A stretch of DNA of 64,000 nucleotides from Hydractinia symbiolongicarpus (Eukaryota > Cnidaria > Hydrozoa > Anthoathecata > Hydractiniidae), in assembly GCF_029227915.1 (NCBI RefSeq), contig NC_079882.1, positions 27,101,001-27,165,000 of the forward strand. The letters run 5' to 3'. Positions 41,001 to 60,100 of the stretch are shown piece after piece (position 1 is the first letter of the stretch; each line of letters starts with the position of its first letter). A program made the position numbers and the translations under genes. Below the pieces are notes generated by a model that did not search any database, was not told the DNA's origin, and saw nothing but the letters and a program-made list of their open reading frames with translations.

Positions 41001-44000
41001 CAGTTTTGTTTTATGCAAAAAAAAGAACTATTGTTTTTCATTCAACAAATTTGTGTAATACCCTTTATGATCGGTTTTATCTTCATGCAATGGCTGCTGT
41101 TGCTGGTATACAGGGCTTCCGTAGGCGTTGAAATGGAGAGAATTACCAAAACTAGGAGTTGAGGGTGGGGACATCATGTGTAGCTGTCGTTTAGGCTGCA
41201 ACCCATTCCAAGCCTCCATTTGACATTCATAGATTGCGGTTTGAATTTTGTGCTTTAGCATAATCTTGCTTCACCCAGATACTTGTCTTAATTCTTCAGC
41301 AACCATTTCCCCAAACAGGCCATCTGCGTCCTTTTTAGCACTACCACGTTGAGTTGCTTTCAATGCAAAAGCCTCGCCGATGCTCTTCAAAGCAAACGTT
41401 TCTGTTTCTTCTTTCGTACTCTTACGCCCGCTCCTCTTTGTTGAAGTAACAGATGGTGGATCAATAGTTGTCATCTTGGCCAAACTTGGTGATTTTGTAG
41501 CAGGGTCATTCTCGTTATTTAAATAATCTTCAACCGCTGCCTCCGAATAAGAATCAATATCTTCCTCATCCTCCGGAGCCGCTATATTTGATTTTGTGTC
41601 TCTCATTTGATAATGCTTATCAAGCCAAGATAAAAAAGAGTATTCTTTCAAATCTTTGACACATGATTCAACGTCAGCCAAACCTGATCCCAATGCAGAT
41701 TTCTTTTTTAGGTTATTCTTTTTCTTGCTGTATCTTTTTTTCAAGTTGTCCCATCTTCGAATAGCTTCACCTTAAAACAGTTGAATTTAAAAACATTTTT
41801 TTTCCAAATAAGTAATAGAACAAGCTGAATACGCTCAAGTTTTAACAGCGCAAAAATGTAGCGCATTGAACTGACAAACAAGGATAAACTTTACCCTCTT
41901 CACATCCTAACTCCTCCTCAACAATCTTCCAAGCATTTGCCACTCGATCTTTTTCTCGATACTCTTTGCAACTTTAGTCGTACAGACATGAAAAATTTCG
42001 AACAGCCTCTGCTAAATATTCATCTTCCCTTAAGTCGCACCTATTTGTTTTTCCCATTTTATAAAAACTTTTTTTACAACACTGCTCGGTTCACAACACA
42101 TATGAAACTATTTCTTGTACTCAACACGTGTAAGCATGTGCTGAAGTTAAATTTCAATAGAATCTATTCAATTTTTTTAAATGGACATTCGGTATTTCTT
42201 TGAAGTTGCACTTTTGGGCGAAAACTCAGAGCGATAAATATGAAAACTTTTTGATAATTGTCGCTCTTACTATTGCACTGAAATTGGGCGATAAGAGCAA
42301 AAAAAGTGTCGCTCTGCAATTTCCACTAGTGCGAAAAAAGATCAATGGGTCAAAAAAGCCAGAGCGATAAGAGAATTCGCACTGATGGAAATCCAGCTAT
42401 AAAAGAGCACTGAACACAGCTACTAAGGAAATAAAACATGCCAAAAGATCATTTAAACAAAAATTAGCAAAAAGCATTAAAAAAGACCCCAAACCATTCT
42501 ACAATTACTCAAGAAGCAAAATGAAAACCAAGGATACAGTAGGATAGAGTGCAGGACTCAGATTATTCAATCATTTAAAAACTGCTAAAATGTTTAAACA
42601 AATACTTCGCAGCCCTGTGAATCCGAAGGATTCAAGTCGGCACATAAGTACCAATCTCAAACGGTGAAATCTTTAGCCAACCTCAAGCAAAAATTAGGTC
42701 GGTAAACCGATCTGACAGGTCAGCAAAGTCGGCAAAAGCAAGTCTATTCATAGCCAACCTGACCATCCTAGCTAATTCACCGACTCCTGACTTAGTTAAA
42801 AGAACTACGTGGACATGAATCTCTATTGCCTGGCCCCTTCGTCATTGCTAACCAGGTCTTCCACAAGAATTCCAGTCATGCGGTTCTTAACTAATGTGGA
42901 GGTGAATGCTGACAGAGCACGGATGAAGCAAGACTGCAAAACTGCACTTCCAGGAGGAACAGACATTATGTCATAGATTTAATTGTAGATAAAACCTATA
43001 GCGTGGTATTTCTGTCAGGGGGGGGGGGGGCTCGATAACGGGGATTTCACTAGTAAGGTAAATCATTTATTCTGTAAATTATGAATGTTAAAAAGGTTTA
43101 TGACAAAATGGGGAGTTCACTTCGACGAGCCAACATTCCTTCATTCGTTTGACCAGCCCTGATAAAGGCAGGAAACTTGATTGACAGTGACAAAATACAG
43201 ACGCTATACTGAGTGCTCTCGAAGAATCTTGTTAATAGCAAGTAAAGCTCCAAGAGAAATATAGAAACGGCAATAGTTCGTTGAAGCTACATTTTTAATA
43301 CTTATTTGTGAAAGGTCAGTTTTGCTGATGTAGTAAATTAATTTTCTCGGCATGCCGACTATGGAAAGAATATAGGTTGGCATGTAAATACCAACTTTAA
43401 TTTAATGAAGGTTGGTTTTCAGGTCGACCAACTTAGATTCACAAGGCTGACTTCGCCTCAGTTTTTACACAAAAACTGTATTTTGGAGACAAGAAACTTG
43501 AGTCCATTGAAATCACAGTTGAAGGTGTCCGAAACAAACTAAATGCATTATTGCCAAACAAATCACCAGACCCTGACAAAATATATCCAACTGTACTAAA
43601 AGAAATGTCATTGGAACTATATGAACCATTGTCAATATAATTCAAGAAAAGCATTAAAATAAAAATTGTAAGGATTGGTTGAAAGGAAACAAGGGATGAA
43701 AACGGCTAGTTAGCAATTATAGACCAATTAGTCGGACTTCGCAAATCTGTAAAGTACTTAAGTCAATTGTGCGGGATAACTTAGAAAACAACAACTTGTT
43801 TAAAGACTCTCAGCATGGTTTTTGAAAATCCTGCTCACAAATCTCCTGACTTTCATTAACAAAATCACTGAACATCAAGATCAAGGCTACCCTGTTGATG
43901 TTATATACTTGGACTTTAGTAAAGCTTTTGACAAAGTCCTCCATAAGAGACTGCCTAAAAATCTCTTAGCACATGGAATTGGAGAAAATATTACAAACTG

Positions 44001-46362
44001 GATTGGCTTCTGGTTATCTGGGAGAGAGCAGAGGGTAGATATTTCTGGTATAGAATCAGCTTGGTTACCAGTGCTTAGTGGTGTACCACAGGGATCTCTT
44101 TTGGGACCTGTTCTTTTTATACTTTACATTAACGACATAGATGAGGATGTAATCAGTCATGTTTTCAAATTTGCGAATGACACAAAGTTATTTTCCAAAG
44201 TGAAAAACAGAAGCAATAGAGATCAACTACAAAATGATCTTGAAACTATATGTTTAATTGGTCAAAAGACTGGTGTATGCTTTTCAATTTTAATAAATAG
44301 AAATGTCTACACATTAGTTGGAACAATCACCACCATGAGTACTATATATTGATAACCACCTAGTTTAAGCTGTAGAAGTTGAAAAAGACCTTGGTGTGTA
44401 TGTTGATGCAACTATAAGTTTAGTAAGCAATGTGCAGAAGCTGTTTCAAAAGCAAACAGAACCTTGGGTGTCATCAAACGAACATTTGAATGGAAAACCA
44501 AAAGCAACTTGTGTATATTATACAAATCCCTAGTGAGGCCTCATGTTGAATACAGCATACAATCATGGAGACCATTCCTACAAAATGACATTGATAACAT
44601 AGAAAAGGTCCAGAGAAGATTTATCAAGATGATCACAGGTATTGGTCATCTACCATATGAAGAAAGGACACTGTAATTTGATGTCTCTGGAAATGAGGAG
44701 ATTAAGAGCTGACCTATAGAAGTATTTAAATAATGAATGGGCATGAAAATTTGAACCCAAATGACTTTTTTGAACTGTGTGAGAATTCACTGACAAGTGG
44801 ACACTCAAAAAAGATATAAAAGCCTCATAGTAGGCTGGATAAAAAAATCATTTGTTTTTCAAGTTATTAATGAGTGGAACATTCTACCAGAGAAAGCAGT
44901 GTCTGCTACTTTAATAAACAATTTGAAAAACTTTATTCAACCACATTTCGAGATTGTTAAGGGGCTTTATACTAGTCAAAGAAAACTGCCTGCCCCAGTT
45001 CTAAAACGACCACTGATGTTGGTCTATTAAAGACCATACCGGTGGATCTGTTGACATTGTAAAGAACATAAATAAATATTATAATTATTCATAAAATTAT
45101 TTATTTACCTATTGGTTACAACAAGGCTTTATTAACTGCAGTTGATATTGAAGGAAAGTGTGAATACTTAGTAAAAAAAGAACTCTATCTTATAATAAGC
45201 TGATGCAGCTAATTAATGATGAATCTTTACGAGTTTCTGTATTATGCGCATCAAGTCCCATGGCAATACCGTGGGACTTGCAAGGTCTGATATGAAGCAA
45301 ATTGGCTGCTCACCTTAATCTATAGATTTGAGGAGTGATCTCTACTTGTATGAATGTAAAAAGAAGGAAGTTATTATATAATGATGCTTTTAATTGTTTT
45401 TATCAATTTTTTTCCAAACAAATTTCCTTATCAAAATGCTTAAATTATTTTTTTTAACAGGACACAACGAGAGAACAAATTTGTTATATATATAACTGTA
45501 TATTGCAATTTTGAATTGATTATCCTGTATAAATATTCATTATAATAAAAAAGATGATAAAAAAGGATCAAAAAGTGACTGGAATTGATTATTCTTTTTC
45601 ACTATTATCTTTTCTTTAAGATATGGTTTTAAATTATGTCAGTTTAGATGGATTTTTAACAGAATTTCTTTAGTAGTATGCATAGCTAGGTATTTATGTA
45701 CATGTCTGTTGTTATAGACACATAATTAAAACATTAACATCTTATGTTATGCTGCAATGATAGATAAGTAAACCCAATCCTTGCACCATGCTACAAATGC
45801 TATTACTTCAGTAAAAAGATAAAAGGGTCTTATTTTCAATTAAATGGACTATAAATTGAAAATATTAGGGTAGCAAAGAATATTATTGTGCAATGCCTGT
45901 AAAATATATGCTAGCTATACCTTGAAATTCCTTTTTTCGAACATTTGAAAATCCAGGTTTTGGTTTCTTGACAACAGGTGAACATGGATGTGAGGAGCTT
46001 TTACGTTTTTGCTGCAAAGACCCTGCATGATTATTATTAGAAATGATTTCAGTTTTGTACCCGTTTTCTGTTGTAAAGACATTCTCACAGGCTAGAGGAG
46101 TCTCTGAATCAACAGCTTTTAATAACGATAAACCATTGCCCAATATTGAAACACGTTGTTGTTGTGTTGTTGAGTCCAAATCTTCAGTTTTTACGTCCAG
46201 ATTAGTCATCTCATTAAAACAAGCTGATTTATCAAAGTTATTTCTACTTGCTGGGTACCTAGAAGGAAACACATCCATTCTGTTTTGAAAATAATATTCT
46301 TTTTGTTGAGCAGTTTTAGGATTTTCTTTACGACCATCCTCCTCGCTCAATTCCTCAGCCAT
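35086..46362 (-). CDS. RSBN1: RSBN1 (KDM9)-like JmjC-type demethylase, 5 exons
   Basis: Minus-strand exons 45921-46362, 36308-37031, 35891-36064, 35433-35541 and 35086-35328. Phases 1, 2, 2 and 0 all agree; 1,692 nt, 563 aa. The family is nuclear; the DPY-21/RSBN1 type demethylates H4K20me2 with Fe(II) and 2-oxoglutarate. Visible JmjC iron ligands are H419-A-D421 and H522 (in N-V-C-H-Q-F-K-T). Family blocks include [18 protein letters not shown] and A-A-V-G-V-L-K-A-V. The N-terminal exon is low in conserved sequence but has the basic K-K-P-K-P region and the right phase, so its assignment is inference. Intron 1 (8.9 kb) is filled by nested transposons. The acidic S-S-E-E-M tail is short compared with vertebrates. 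Confidence 0.88.
37610..39430 (+). pseudogene. LINE ORF1 and endonuclease remnant
   Basis: The frame at 37678-38103 encodes a charged coiled-coil-like ORF1 tail that ends S-N-V-I-I-T-N-L and V-K-L-T-N-K-H. Upstream codons in another frame (R-W-Y-C-K-F) match the end of a PHD finger, so at least one frameshift separates them. The endonuclease reading after 38480 is broken by several stop codons. Non-functional. Confidence 0.7.
39591..41131 (+). CDS. HARBI1-like transposase, 2 exons, open
   Basis: Exons 39591-39778 and 39883-41131 (junction AG|A = Arg, 478 aa). DDE_Tnp_4-type nuclease. Catalytic candidates are the D of G-A-I-D-G-K-H (near 40219), the D of L-V-G-D-E-A-F-P-L (near 40490) and the E of [10 protein letters not shown]-x-R-W (near 40601). 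The N-terminal H-T-H-like region ([14 protein letters not shown]) is present. No internal stop or frameshift, so the copy is young or still mobile as a donor of transposase. The last about 50 residues overlap the decayed antisense partner. Confidence 0.88.
41028..42057 (-). pseudogene. MADF/Myb-like accessory gene of the Harbinger element, two stops
   Basis: Exon 1 41895-42057 and exon 2 ending near 41028, joined E-E-G-E-A-I-R-R-W. The MADF fold is readable ([14 protein letters not shown]). Codon 28 is TAA (41974-41976), right inside the domain. A second in-frame TGA at 41271-41273 precedes a further readable part in the same frame ([10 protein letters not shown]). In Harbinger elements this protein helps bind DNA and import the transposase. 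This copy cannot make it without readthrough. Confidence 0.75.
42610..43449. mobile_element. Non-autonomous DNA transposon (hAT-like ends), inserted in the LINE
   Basis: The left end CAGCCCTGTGAATC (42610) and the right end GATTCACAAGGCTG (to 43449) form inverted termini starting CAG, as in hAT elements. ACTTCG is repeated directly on both sides (42604-42609, 43450-43455), within LINE sequence that otherwise reads Y-F-A-S-V-F-T-Q. The interior is non-coding with a poly-G run at 43018-43030. Confidence 0.7.
43442..45030 (+). pseudogene. LINE reverse transcriptase remnant
   Basis: Starts F-A-S-V-F-T-Q-K-L, then [38 protein letters not shown], and the degraded active site F-A-N-D-T-K-L-F. The usual A-D-D-T is A-N-D-T here, which removes a catalytic Asp. 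The CR1-type thumb follows (V-R-P-H-V-E-Y, V-Q-R-R-F). Several stops and frameshifts. Confidence 0.8.
45091..45920. other. RSBN1 intron 1, 5' part
   Basis: AT-rich sequence between the LINE 3' end and exon 1. No gene or clear repeat recognised. Confidence 0.45.
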
Positions 46363-46675
46363 ATTGTGTTGTTTGAAAATATGATTTTGTATATAGTAAC
46401 GGCAGAAATATTTATGGCGCGCGAATTGCTACGAACTCAATTCACAACAAGAGAAATTTGTTAACATTTTTTAACAATTTTTTTAAAGAAAAACCTGGTT
46501 TAATCATAGTTAAATCTGACCCATAATATTTGGATTTTTAAATAATCTAAAATTCTCGCAGGTGCAGGCACAATGCTTATGGAATTATTTCGTTTCTCTA
46601 TTTCGTCAACCGTGAATTTAATCAAAACATAAATGGCGGTCAATCAGTACCAGCTCGAGAACCAATGCGGTAGCA
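46363..46675. promoter_or_regulatory. Bidirectional promoter candidate, RSBN1 / MANBA
   Basis: 313 bp separate the two divergent start codons. Visible elements are aaatggcgg (46631-46639, YY1-like) and a short CpG-containing ggcgcgcgaatt near 46420. Shared regulation is inferred from spacing only. Confidence 0.55.
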
Positions 46676-54016
<7,341 letters not shown>

Positions 54017-54033
54017 AAAGACGTGCCGTAAAA

Positions 54034-54039
54034 AATAAA
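54034..54039 (+). terminator. Poly(A) signal of MANBA
   Basis: AATAAA 18 bases after the stop codon. Confidence 0.6.
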
Positions 54040-54454
54040 TTCGCTTACTAGTGCAAGAAAATGTAGGCATAGGTATTACTATAAAATTTTGTTTGTAAAA
54101 TTTATTTGTATATAAAAAATATAAAGCCAGTTCTTAAATATGTATCCGTAAATATATGTATATTTGAAAGCGTAAAAATTTGGGTCATATTTGAAAATCT
54201 CAGGAAACAGGGGAAAATATTTTTTCTCAAAGTTACGATAACAAAGTATCTAAATTGTTTTTCGACTTGCGTGATTAGATTTTAAGCCTGGTGCCAACTT
54301 TTAAATATAGGATCAGTATTAAAAATGCAATTGGTGACTTCCGCAATATGTCAGAGTGTTTTAAACATTTTTGAAATTAAAATACAGTTTGATAAAAGAA
54401 ATATAAAGAAACTGTATAGTTCACGAAGATTTTTTTTCGGCTATAGCATGGCGT

Positions 54455-56350
54455 CTATAGAAAAGGTTTTAAACACGCATTTATCGCTTCACGAAACGGT
54501 GTTCTCTGGCTTACACCAATGGCCTCCAGCTCAGAACAATCAAATTCGCAATCATACGGTCTAGCTGCTCCTGACGTAGGACTGTTGTTTGGTGTTACAT
54601 GTGACACCGGCAAATTAAACACTTCCGACATAACTTTCACCATGCCGTACTTTGTTAATTTGTCGTCACTTCGCCACTGCCATATACCACAAAATGACGG
54701 GTGATTTTGACGATATTTGATTATTTCCCGACAGACCACAGCAATGTCGACAGTACTTGTCGGGTACCTTTGTTCATAATTAGAAATGGTAGCTGGTTTG
54801 CTAGTATCTCGTAGAATGGACAGCAGACCTGGAAAAATATAGTTTTAAAAAATGAACTGTACTATGGTACTTTATTGTATATATCAGTCTATTTGCGGTT
54901 TGGTGAATATGTTTCTAACATCTTGTTATGGCAATAACATGGCAAGTATGGAATTTCTGTAAACAATATGATGTTCGTAATTTTCATAATTTGCGACTAC
55001 GGTTTGTAACTTTTATACTGATTTTGTGACATTATTTTACGGGTAATGCAAGATCCTTGCATTTTGAGAACATTTATTACCGCGAATCCAACTTTCACTT
55101 TAACAATATAATATTTCTCCAAACATTTTGCACTGCAGTTGTTGGAGAAATGAAATTAAAAAAAAGAGTTGAACTGCAAAATTTTTAATTTTTTTATGAA
55201 ATTATATTGGCCTCGAACCAGTCCCTTTTCGAAATTAATTTCGTTCCCAGCACCTTTTTACCACATTCTTGATTACCTTAACGTTTCAAACATGGAGGGT
55301 ATTAAAAATATTGAAATGCGATGTAACATTTTTCGAAATTACTGCTGCTCCAAATTAATTAGTGTGTTTCAGCATCGAAAAATTTAGCTGAGAACGAAAG
55401 TAATGAGCGCGAATCGACACTATGAAGTGTGGGATTTATTAGTTATTGGGTTTTCATGGGATACTTTTAGTAGTGTTAAAACATAACTATTAAATTTCTT
55501 TGTTATAATTCCCATTTGTTAGGTGTTTGCACAGAACTACTTCATGCGATTTTTGCTTAAATCTGCAATAAGTCCCGCACTTCTTATGGCCACACTGACA
55601 AATATATGAACTTTACCGATAACTGTAATTTTTGTGTTATGTATAAGCTTTCACTATTCAGACAAAACGAAATGTCTTTATAGTTGTAACGAAATAATTT
55701 CGTTTTCAGTGCTTCCTCTGCACTTTCTGATACGTGCGTTTGCACTGGCCATATATACGAAAGCGAAAAAAATGTCCTTGAAATGAGATCGGTAAGGAAC
55801 GAAGCATATTACAAAGATAAATAAGTGGATGCTTACTTGTAACCGCGCTTTCGTCGACATATTTAAGTGGTCCATACAGAATCGGAACTCTTAACACGCC
55901 AGAGTATTTGCAATGAAGCAATGTTTCCCGTTCCCCTTGCAGTTTACTCATTCCATACTTGTTTAACGGGTTAGTAGCATCCGAAACTTTGTAAGGTGGT
56001 GATGTGCCATCAAACACGTAATCGGTGCTTATATACAACATAAATCCGCCATATTTGTTTACATGTTTCGCTAAAGTTTCAGTAGCCTTCACATTTAATT
56101 GCTCAGTCTCCTTTTCGTGATTTGCAACAAAATCTGGGCGACGCTCTGCAGCGGAATGGATTAAAACGTCCGGCTTAAACTCATCTATTAATTGGATAAC
56201 TTCTTCGTCATTTTGGAGATCAACTTTTTTCAGTCCACCATCGAGTCTTGTAAAACCTAACCCAAGTATCTTCCAGTCAGACACTTTTTCAAATTCTGTC
56301 TTAATTGCACGACCAAGTAATCCAGAAGCTCCCGTGATCAATACTTTCAT
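54455..56350 (-). CDS. MAT2B: MAT2B, methionine adenosyltransferase regulatory subunit, 2 exons
   Basis: Regulatory beta subunit of MAT II, which makes S-adenosylmethionine. Structurally it is an RmlD-like extended short-chain dehydrogenase. Exons 55837-56350 and 54455-54828 join in phase 1 (A|GT = Ser) to give 295 aa. The NADP-binding motif G7-A-S-G10-L-L-G13 is intact. The Y132-x-x-x-K136 pair (K-Y-G-M-S-K) is kept, as is the S-T-D-Y-V-F-D-G block. The E-S-A-V-T segment at the splice and G-x-Q/S-Q-R-T-P-F-R near the end are typical of MAT2B. It lacks the short C-terminal extension after P-F-L found in vertebrates. Convergent with MANBA, 438 bp apart. Confidence 0.92.
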
Positions 56351-57138
56351 CTTCTTAATATTTAGTGTGACTGAAATAAAACAAAGATCTTTACTCCTAC
56401 AAATTTTTTAGATCTTTGAATTAAAAATTTCTTACTAATTATCACGGATATTTAGCACGCACGCATGAATTTTAAAATGAAGTAAAAGAGGGCAGGTTGT
56501 AAATAATTTTTCGCGAAAATGCACAAAACTTTTTGTTCTCCAAAAAAAAATTAATAAAAGTCACACATGAAAATGCTTTATAAAAGAAATCTTCATACGC
56601 TCAACATTTCATGATAAAAGTAAACTTGATATTCAAAATTGATATGCCAAGCACAAAAATGTTTCCTACGTTTTTTCCTGTTTCACTGTTACGATCAATT
56701 TTAAGGGTACTTTGTGAGAAACTTTGACAGTACCGCTCATTTTAACAAAATTAAATTTTCGCGAAATCTGGATCAGGAGTTTACTCATAAATATTTCGCG
56801 AATATATCCTGCTACATCTAAAAAGACATTAAATTTAACATAAACGCGAAATAAACCGCGAATCGCATACATTTTACGGCTTTTTCAAGTACAAGGTTTT
56901 CTTTTCCCGAAAATTTTTGATATTAAAATAGCAAGTTGTTAAATTAAATACCAATTCATCTAATGATACTTTAAAAATTACTACAACTTTGTTCAGGAAA
57001 GAACAGTTAAAGGTATAAATATGTTTATGTTATGTAAAAAAATTTAAATTAAAATATAACAAGCTTAATGAAGCAACAACAATAAGAGTTTTGTCACTGC
57101 CAAGCCTTCGTGAAAATACCCCACTTCGATGGTTTTTG
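56351..57138. other. Intergenic, MAT2B upstream
   Basis: AT-rich, with several ttcgcgaa-type palindromes (56511, 56759, 56796 regions) that recall dispersed repeats elsewhere in the window. No gene seen. Confidence 0.45.
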
Positions 57139-60100
57139 TCATAGCTTTCTTTTCGTTATACGATACGTTTCTCTCAACTTTCCACACTTCGTCACTAACT
57201 TTCTTCTTTTTTCCTCAACATGTCGAAGTTCTGCTTTTTGACTTTCTACAGTGTGACGTAACATTTCTTCTTCTGTTTTAAGACTTTTTATTTCTTCGTT
57301 TTTCTTTTCTTTTGCATCCTGTAGGCTTTCGAGTTGGGAATACTTCTTGCTATTTTCGAGCTCGTTACTTTTGCAAATTTCTGTTAATTTTAACTTTTCT
57401 TTTGGTATTGATTTTCTCAGAAAATTTATTTCATCCTTCAAGGTAATTTTTTTCAATAATAATTCTTCTGTATTTCGTTTCATTGTTTTCAACTCTTTCT
57501 GCAAAGCTTTCACTTCTTCCTTATGTTTACAAAGCTGCCTCTCTTTCAACTCAAGCTCTTCCAATTTTTCCTCTAGCTCAGCCTCTTTCTCAGTTTCAAC
57601 CATAAGCAACTTTCCGTACGATCTCTGTAGATCATCATACTGGTCAACAAGCTTATCGTAACACACTGCCCATTCTTCTTTACTCGCGTATTTTCGTTTG
57701 AAGAAAGACTTGACAGAACCTTTTAAACTTCCTGGTGATTGTCTAACAGCTGAACTCGCTTCTTCGACAGTTTGGTTCTTCGATTTCATTTTACTACATA
57801 AAAGAAATATTTTAGTAATAGGGAACAACTATTTTTGATAACCCGTCCGCATTTATTTGTTCAATAGTTAAAATTTTAGAAATGCTAACACTTATTGAGT
57901 TTATTTACCTAAGATTTTTTAAATCGCAATGCATATCAATATGAAACCACACAAAGTAGGCTGCCACACAGAAAATCTTTGCTAATTTATCTCGTGATTT
58001 TGCTGCTACTTTTTACACGACAAAAGTTAAGAACGTCCATCAAAAATTGTTTAATAATAAATAAATGAATGCACATTTGCTAACCCAAGATTTAAATCGT
58101 TTTGGTTTGTTATAAAATTACGATTTTTTTTAAAGTTGTTCCTGCAGTTTAAATAATTCATTTTTTTTAAGGAGTGTGTTCAATCGAAGGAGAAAAAATT
58201 TTTTCAGTCTTAATTCGTTGGTATACGCGACATTAAAAACCGGCACGATCTTGTACAATCTTTCATACCAGTTAACTAAATAAAAAGCTACATGTAGAAA
58301 AACCAACCTTTTGCTCGTTGCTTCTCTCTCCAATGTTAATTTTTTGTTTTTTTCTGTTTCCAATGCCAACGCAGTCACGTGGGTTTTATGCTCTTCTTCC
58401 AGTCGATGAACCAGTCTGCTTAATTTATTCAAATTCTCGTCAGGATCAAACGAAGCCTACAAATTTTTATTGCCACACAAAAGTATTGTGTTTATACACA
58501 ACCTTGTACAGAAATTAATTAAAGCCTACTTACATCAGAGTTTGTTCTTGATGCGCTCTCCCATTCTCCAGAATAACTGATCTCCACCGGTATATCTTCG
58601 TTGCTCGGACTGCCAGTATTTATCGGTTGGACATATACTAAAAAGTGCAGTTGATAGGTTCGAGATAACTTTGCTACATAGCAAGTATTGTATTTGAATA
58701 ACACGAGAGTTGATAAAATGGACATTTCTTGTTTTTTAGAAGCGTGGAGAAGTTATATAAAACACAAAAAGCAAGAGTAAAGCTGTATTTCTACCTCTGT
58801 TTGTCGTCGTATTAAAACTTTGCAACATGTCTTCCTCCCAAGCTTTTAAGATATTACAAGTTCTACAATAAGTTAAAAACGCGAATAAATGAAAGAAAAA
58901 AACAATTAAAACAAAAAGACAGTTTTATTTTTTAATAATTTAGCTGTATTATTGAGCAGTTAAAAGTTAATATTTTATGAGTTCTTCACCTGGAAGACTG
59001 AATAGCGTGATCTAACGCTTTTTTATGATCCATGTCTTTAGCAAATATATTAGCACCTTTCTCAAGTAAAACTTCTGCGACTGCAAACTGATTGCTTTGG
59101 GCTGCATACATTAGCGGTGATCTAAATTAGAAACAGTGGCAGTTAAATGAGAAATCTTAACAACAAGCAATATAATGTCCAATGTGATTAATTAGTCAAT
59201 AATTGTTCTGAGAGCTAATATTCAAGCAGGTAAACAGAGAACGTTAGATTACTAGAGTGTACCTTCCACCGTCGTCGGAAAAATTGACGTTAGCTTTAAA
59301 TTTTAATAACATTCTGACGATATTCAAGTGTCCATAAAAAGCAGCTAAGTGAAGGAGAGTGACGCCATCTTTGTTTTGTTGGTGAACTCCCACTTCTTTG
59401 ACAATAAACTGAACACACGCCAGTCCTTCATCGCCGTGCTTCATGATTAAATATTCGGCTGGTGTGATTAAAGCGTTATCGTGCAGATCAATTTTCGCGC
59501 CGTTATTGTACAATTCTTCCATGCAGTCCAAAGATAGCATTTGTGCAGCCTAAAATCAAATTCTTTTTAAAACCTAAAATACTCTCTTATTGTGTTGTTG
59601 TTGTTGTTTTTACGCGATAATCTTATTTTAGGAATAGGAATGACGATTTTTACTTTATAAGATACTACAATAAATGACAGTTTAAACGCCCAATACTGCG
59701 ATAAAATCTCTTTCGAGGCGTTTATTTAGAAGATCAGACGAGTGGATGATTATTAACACTTTTCCACATTTATCCCTTCCGTTTATTTAAGCGTTAGTGT
59801 TTTATTTGGACACAAAGCATGCGTAGTTTTTTTGTTTTAAGTTTGCTTCGAACAATTAGCTTCGACGAAAAATAGAAAAAGTTTCATTTTTTAGCGGGGA
59901 AATATTTTGCTGTAAAATTTTCACCAATTGGAACGCTGTCTTCCGTGTTTATCCTTAAAAAACTCGAATTCAAAATAAAATTTTTATTTTTAATTCTCCA
60001 AAAAATAAATTTGGCATATGTTTTTTGTTTCCCATGGAAATCAAAAATAAATTTCGCAGCTAATTGGCCGCCTAATTTTTTTAATTCAGCTTTGTGAAAA

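Larger units (their letters stand above)
39431..42397. mobile_element. PIF/Harbinger DNA transposon, 2,967 bp, inserted in the LINE
   Basis: Termini are inverted: left GGCGGATTTCCACCAGTGCG, right (reverse complement) GCTGGATTTCCATCAGTGCG, extending with TATCGCTCT. TATAA is duplicated directly at 39426-39430 and 42398-42402; excision of the element plus one TATAA restores the LINE reading V-E-Y-K-R-A-L. It carries the two genes typical of the superfamily: a DDE transposase (+) and a MADF/Myb-like DNA-binding protein (-), convergent. Confidence 0.9.
37600..45090 (+). mobile_element. CR1-like LINE, dead and interrupted by two DNA transposons
   Basis: Non-LTR retrotransposon on the plus strand, antisense to RSBN1, in its intron 1. 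From left: end of an ORF1 with a PHD-type Trp-Tyr-Cys remnant (about 37610-38103), an apurinic endonuclease domain with stops (about 38480-39120, L-L-L-N-A-H-S-I and G-D-F-N-Y motifs), then reverse transcriptase and C-terminal part (about 43440-45030). It is 5'-truncated. Removing 39431-42397 and 42610-43449 restores continuous LINE text at both joints. The 3' end is AT-rich (aataaatattataattatt), and the exact borders are approximate. Confidence 0.8.

Noticed and set aside
54325-54704. Plus-strand frames opposite the MAT2B last exon
   Set aside because: Shadows of the MAT2B coding strand.
57347-57661. Ser/Phe-rich plus-strand frame opposite the coiled coil
   Set aside because: Typical antisense reading of Glu/Lys-rich codons.
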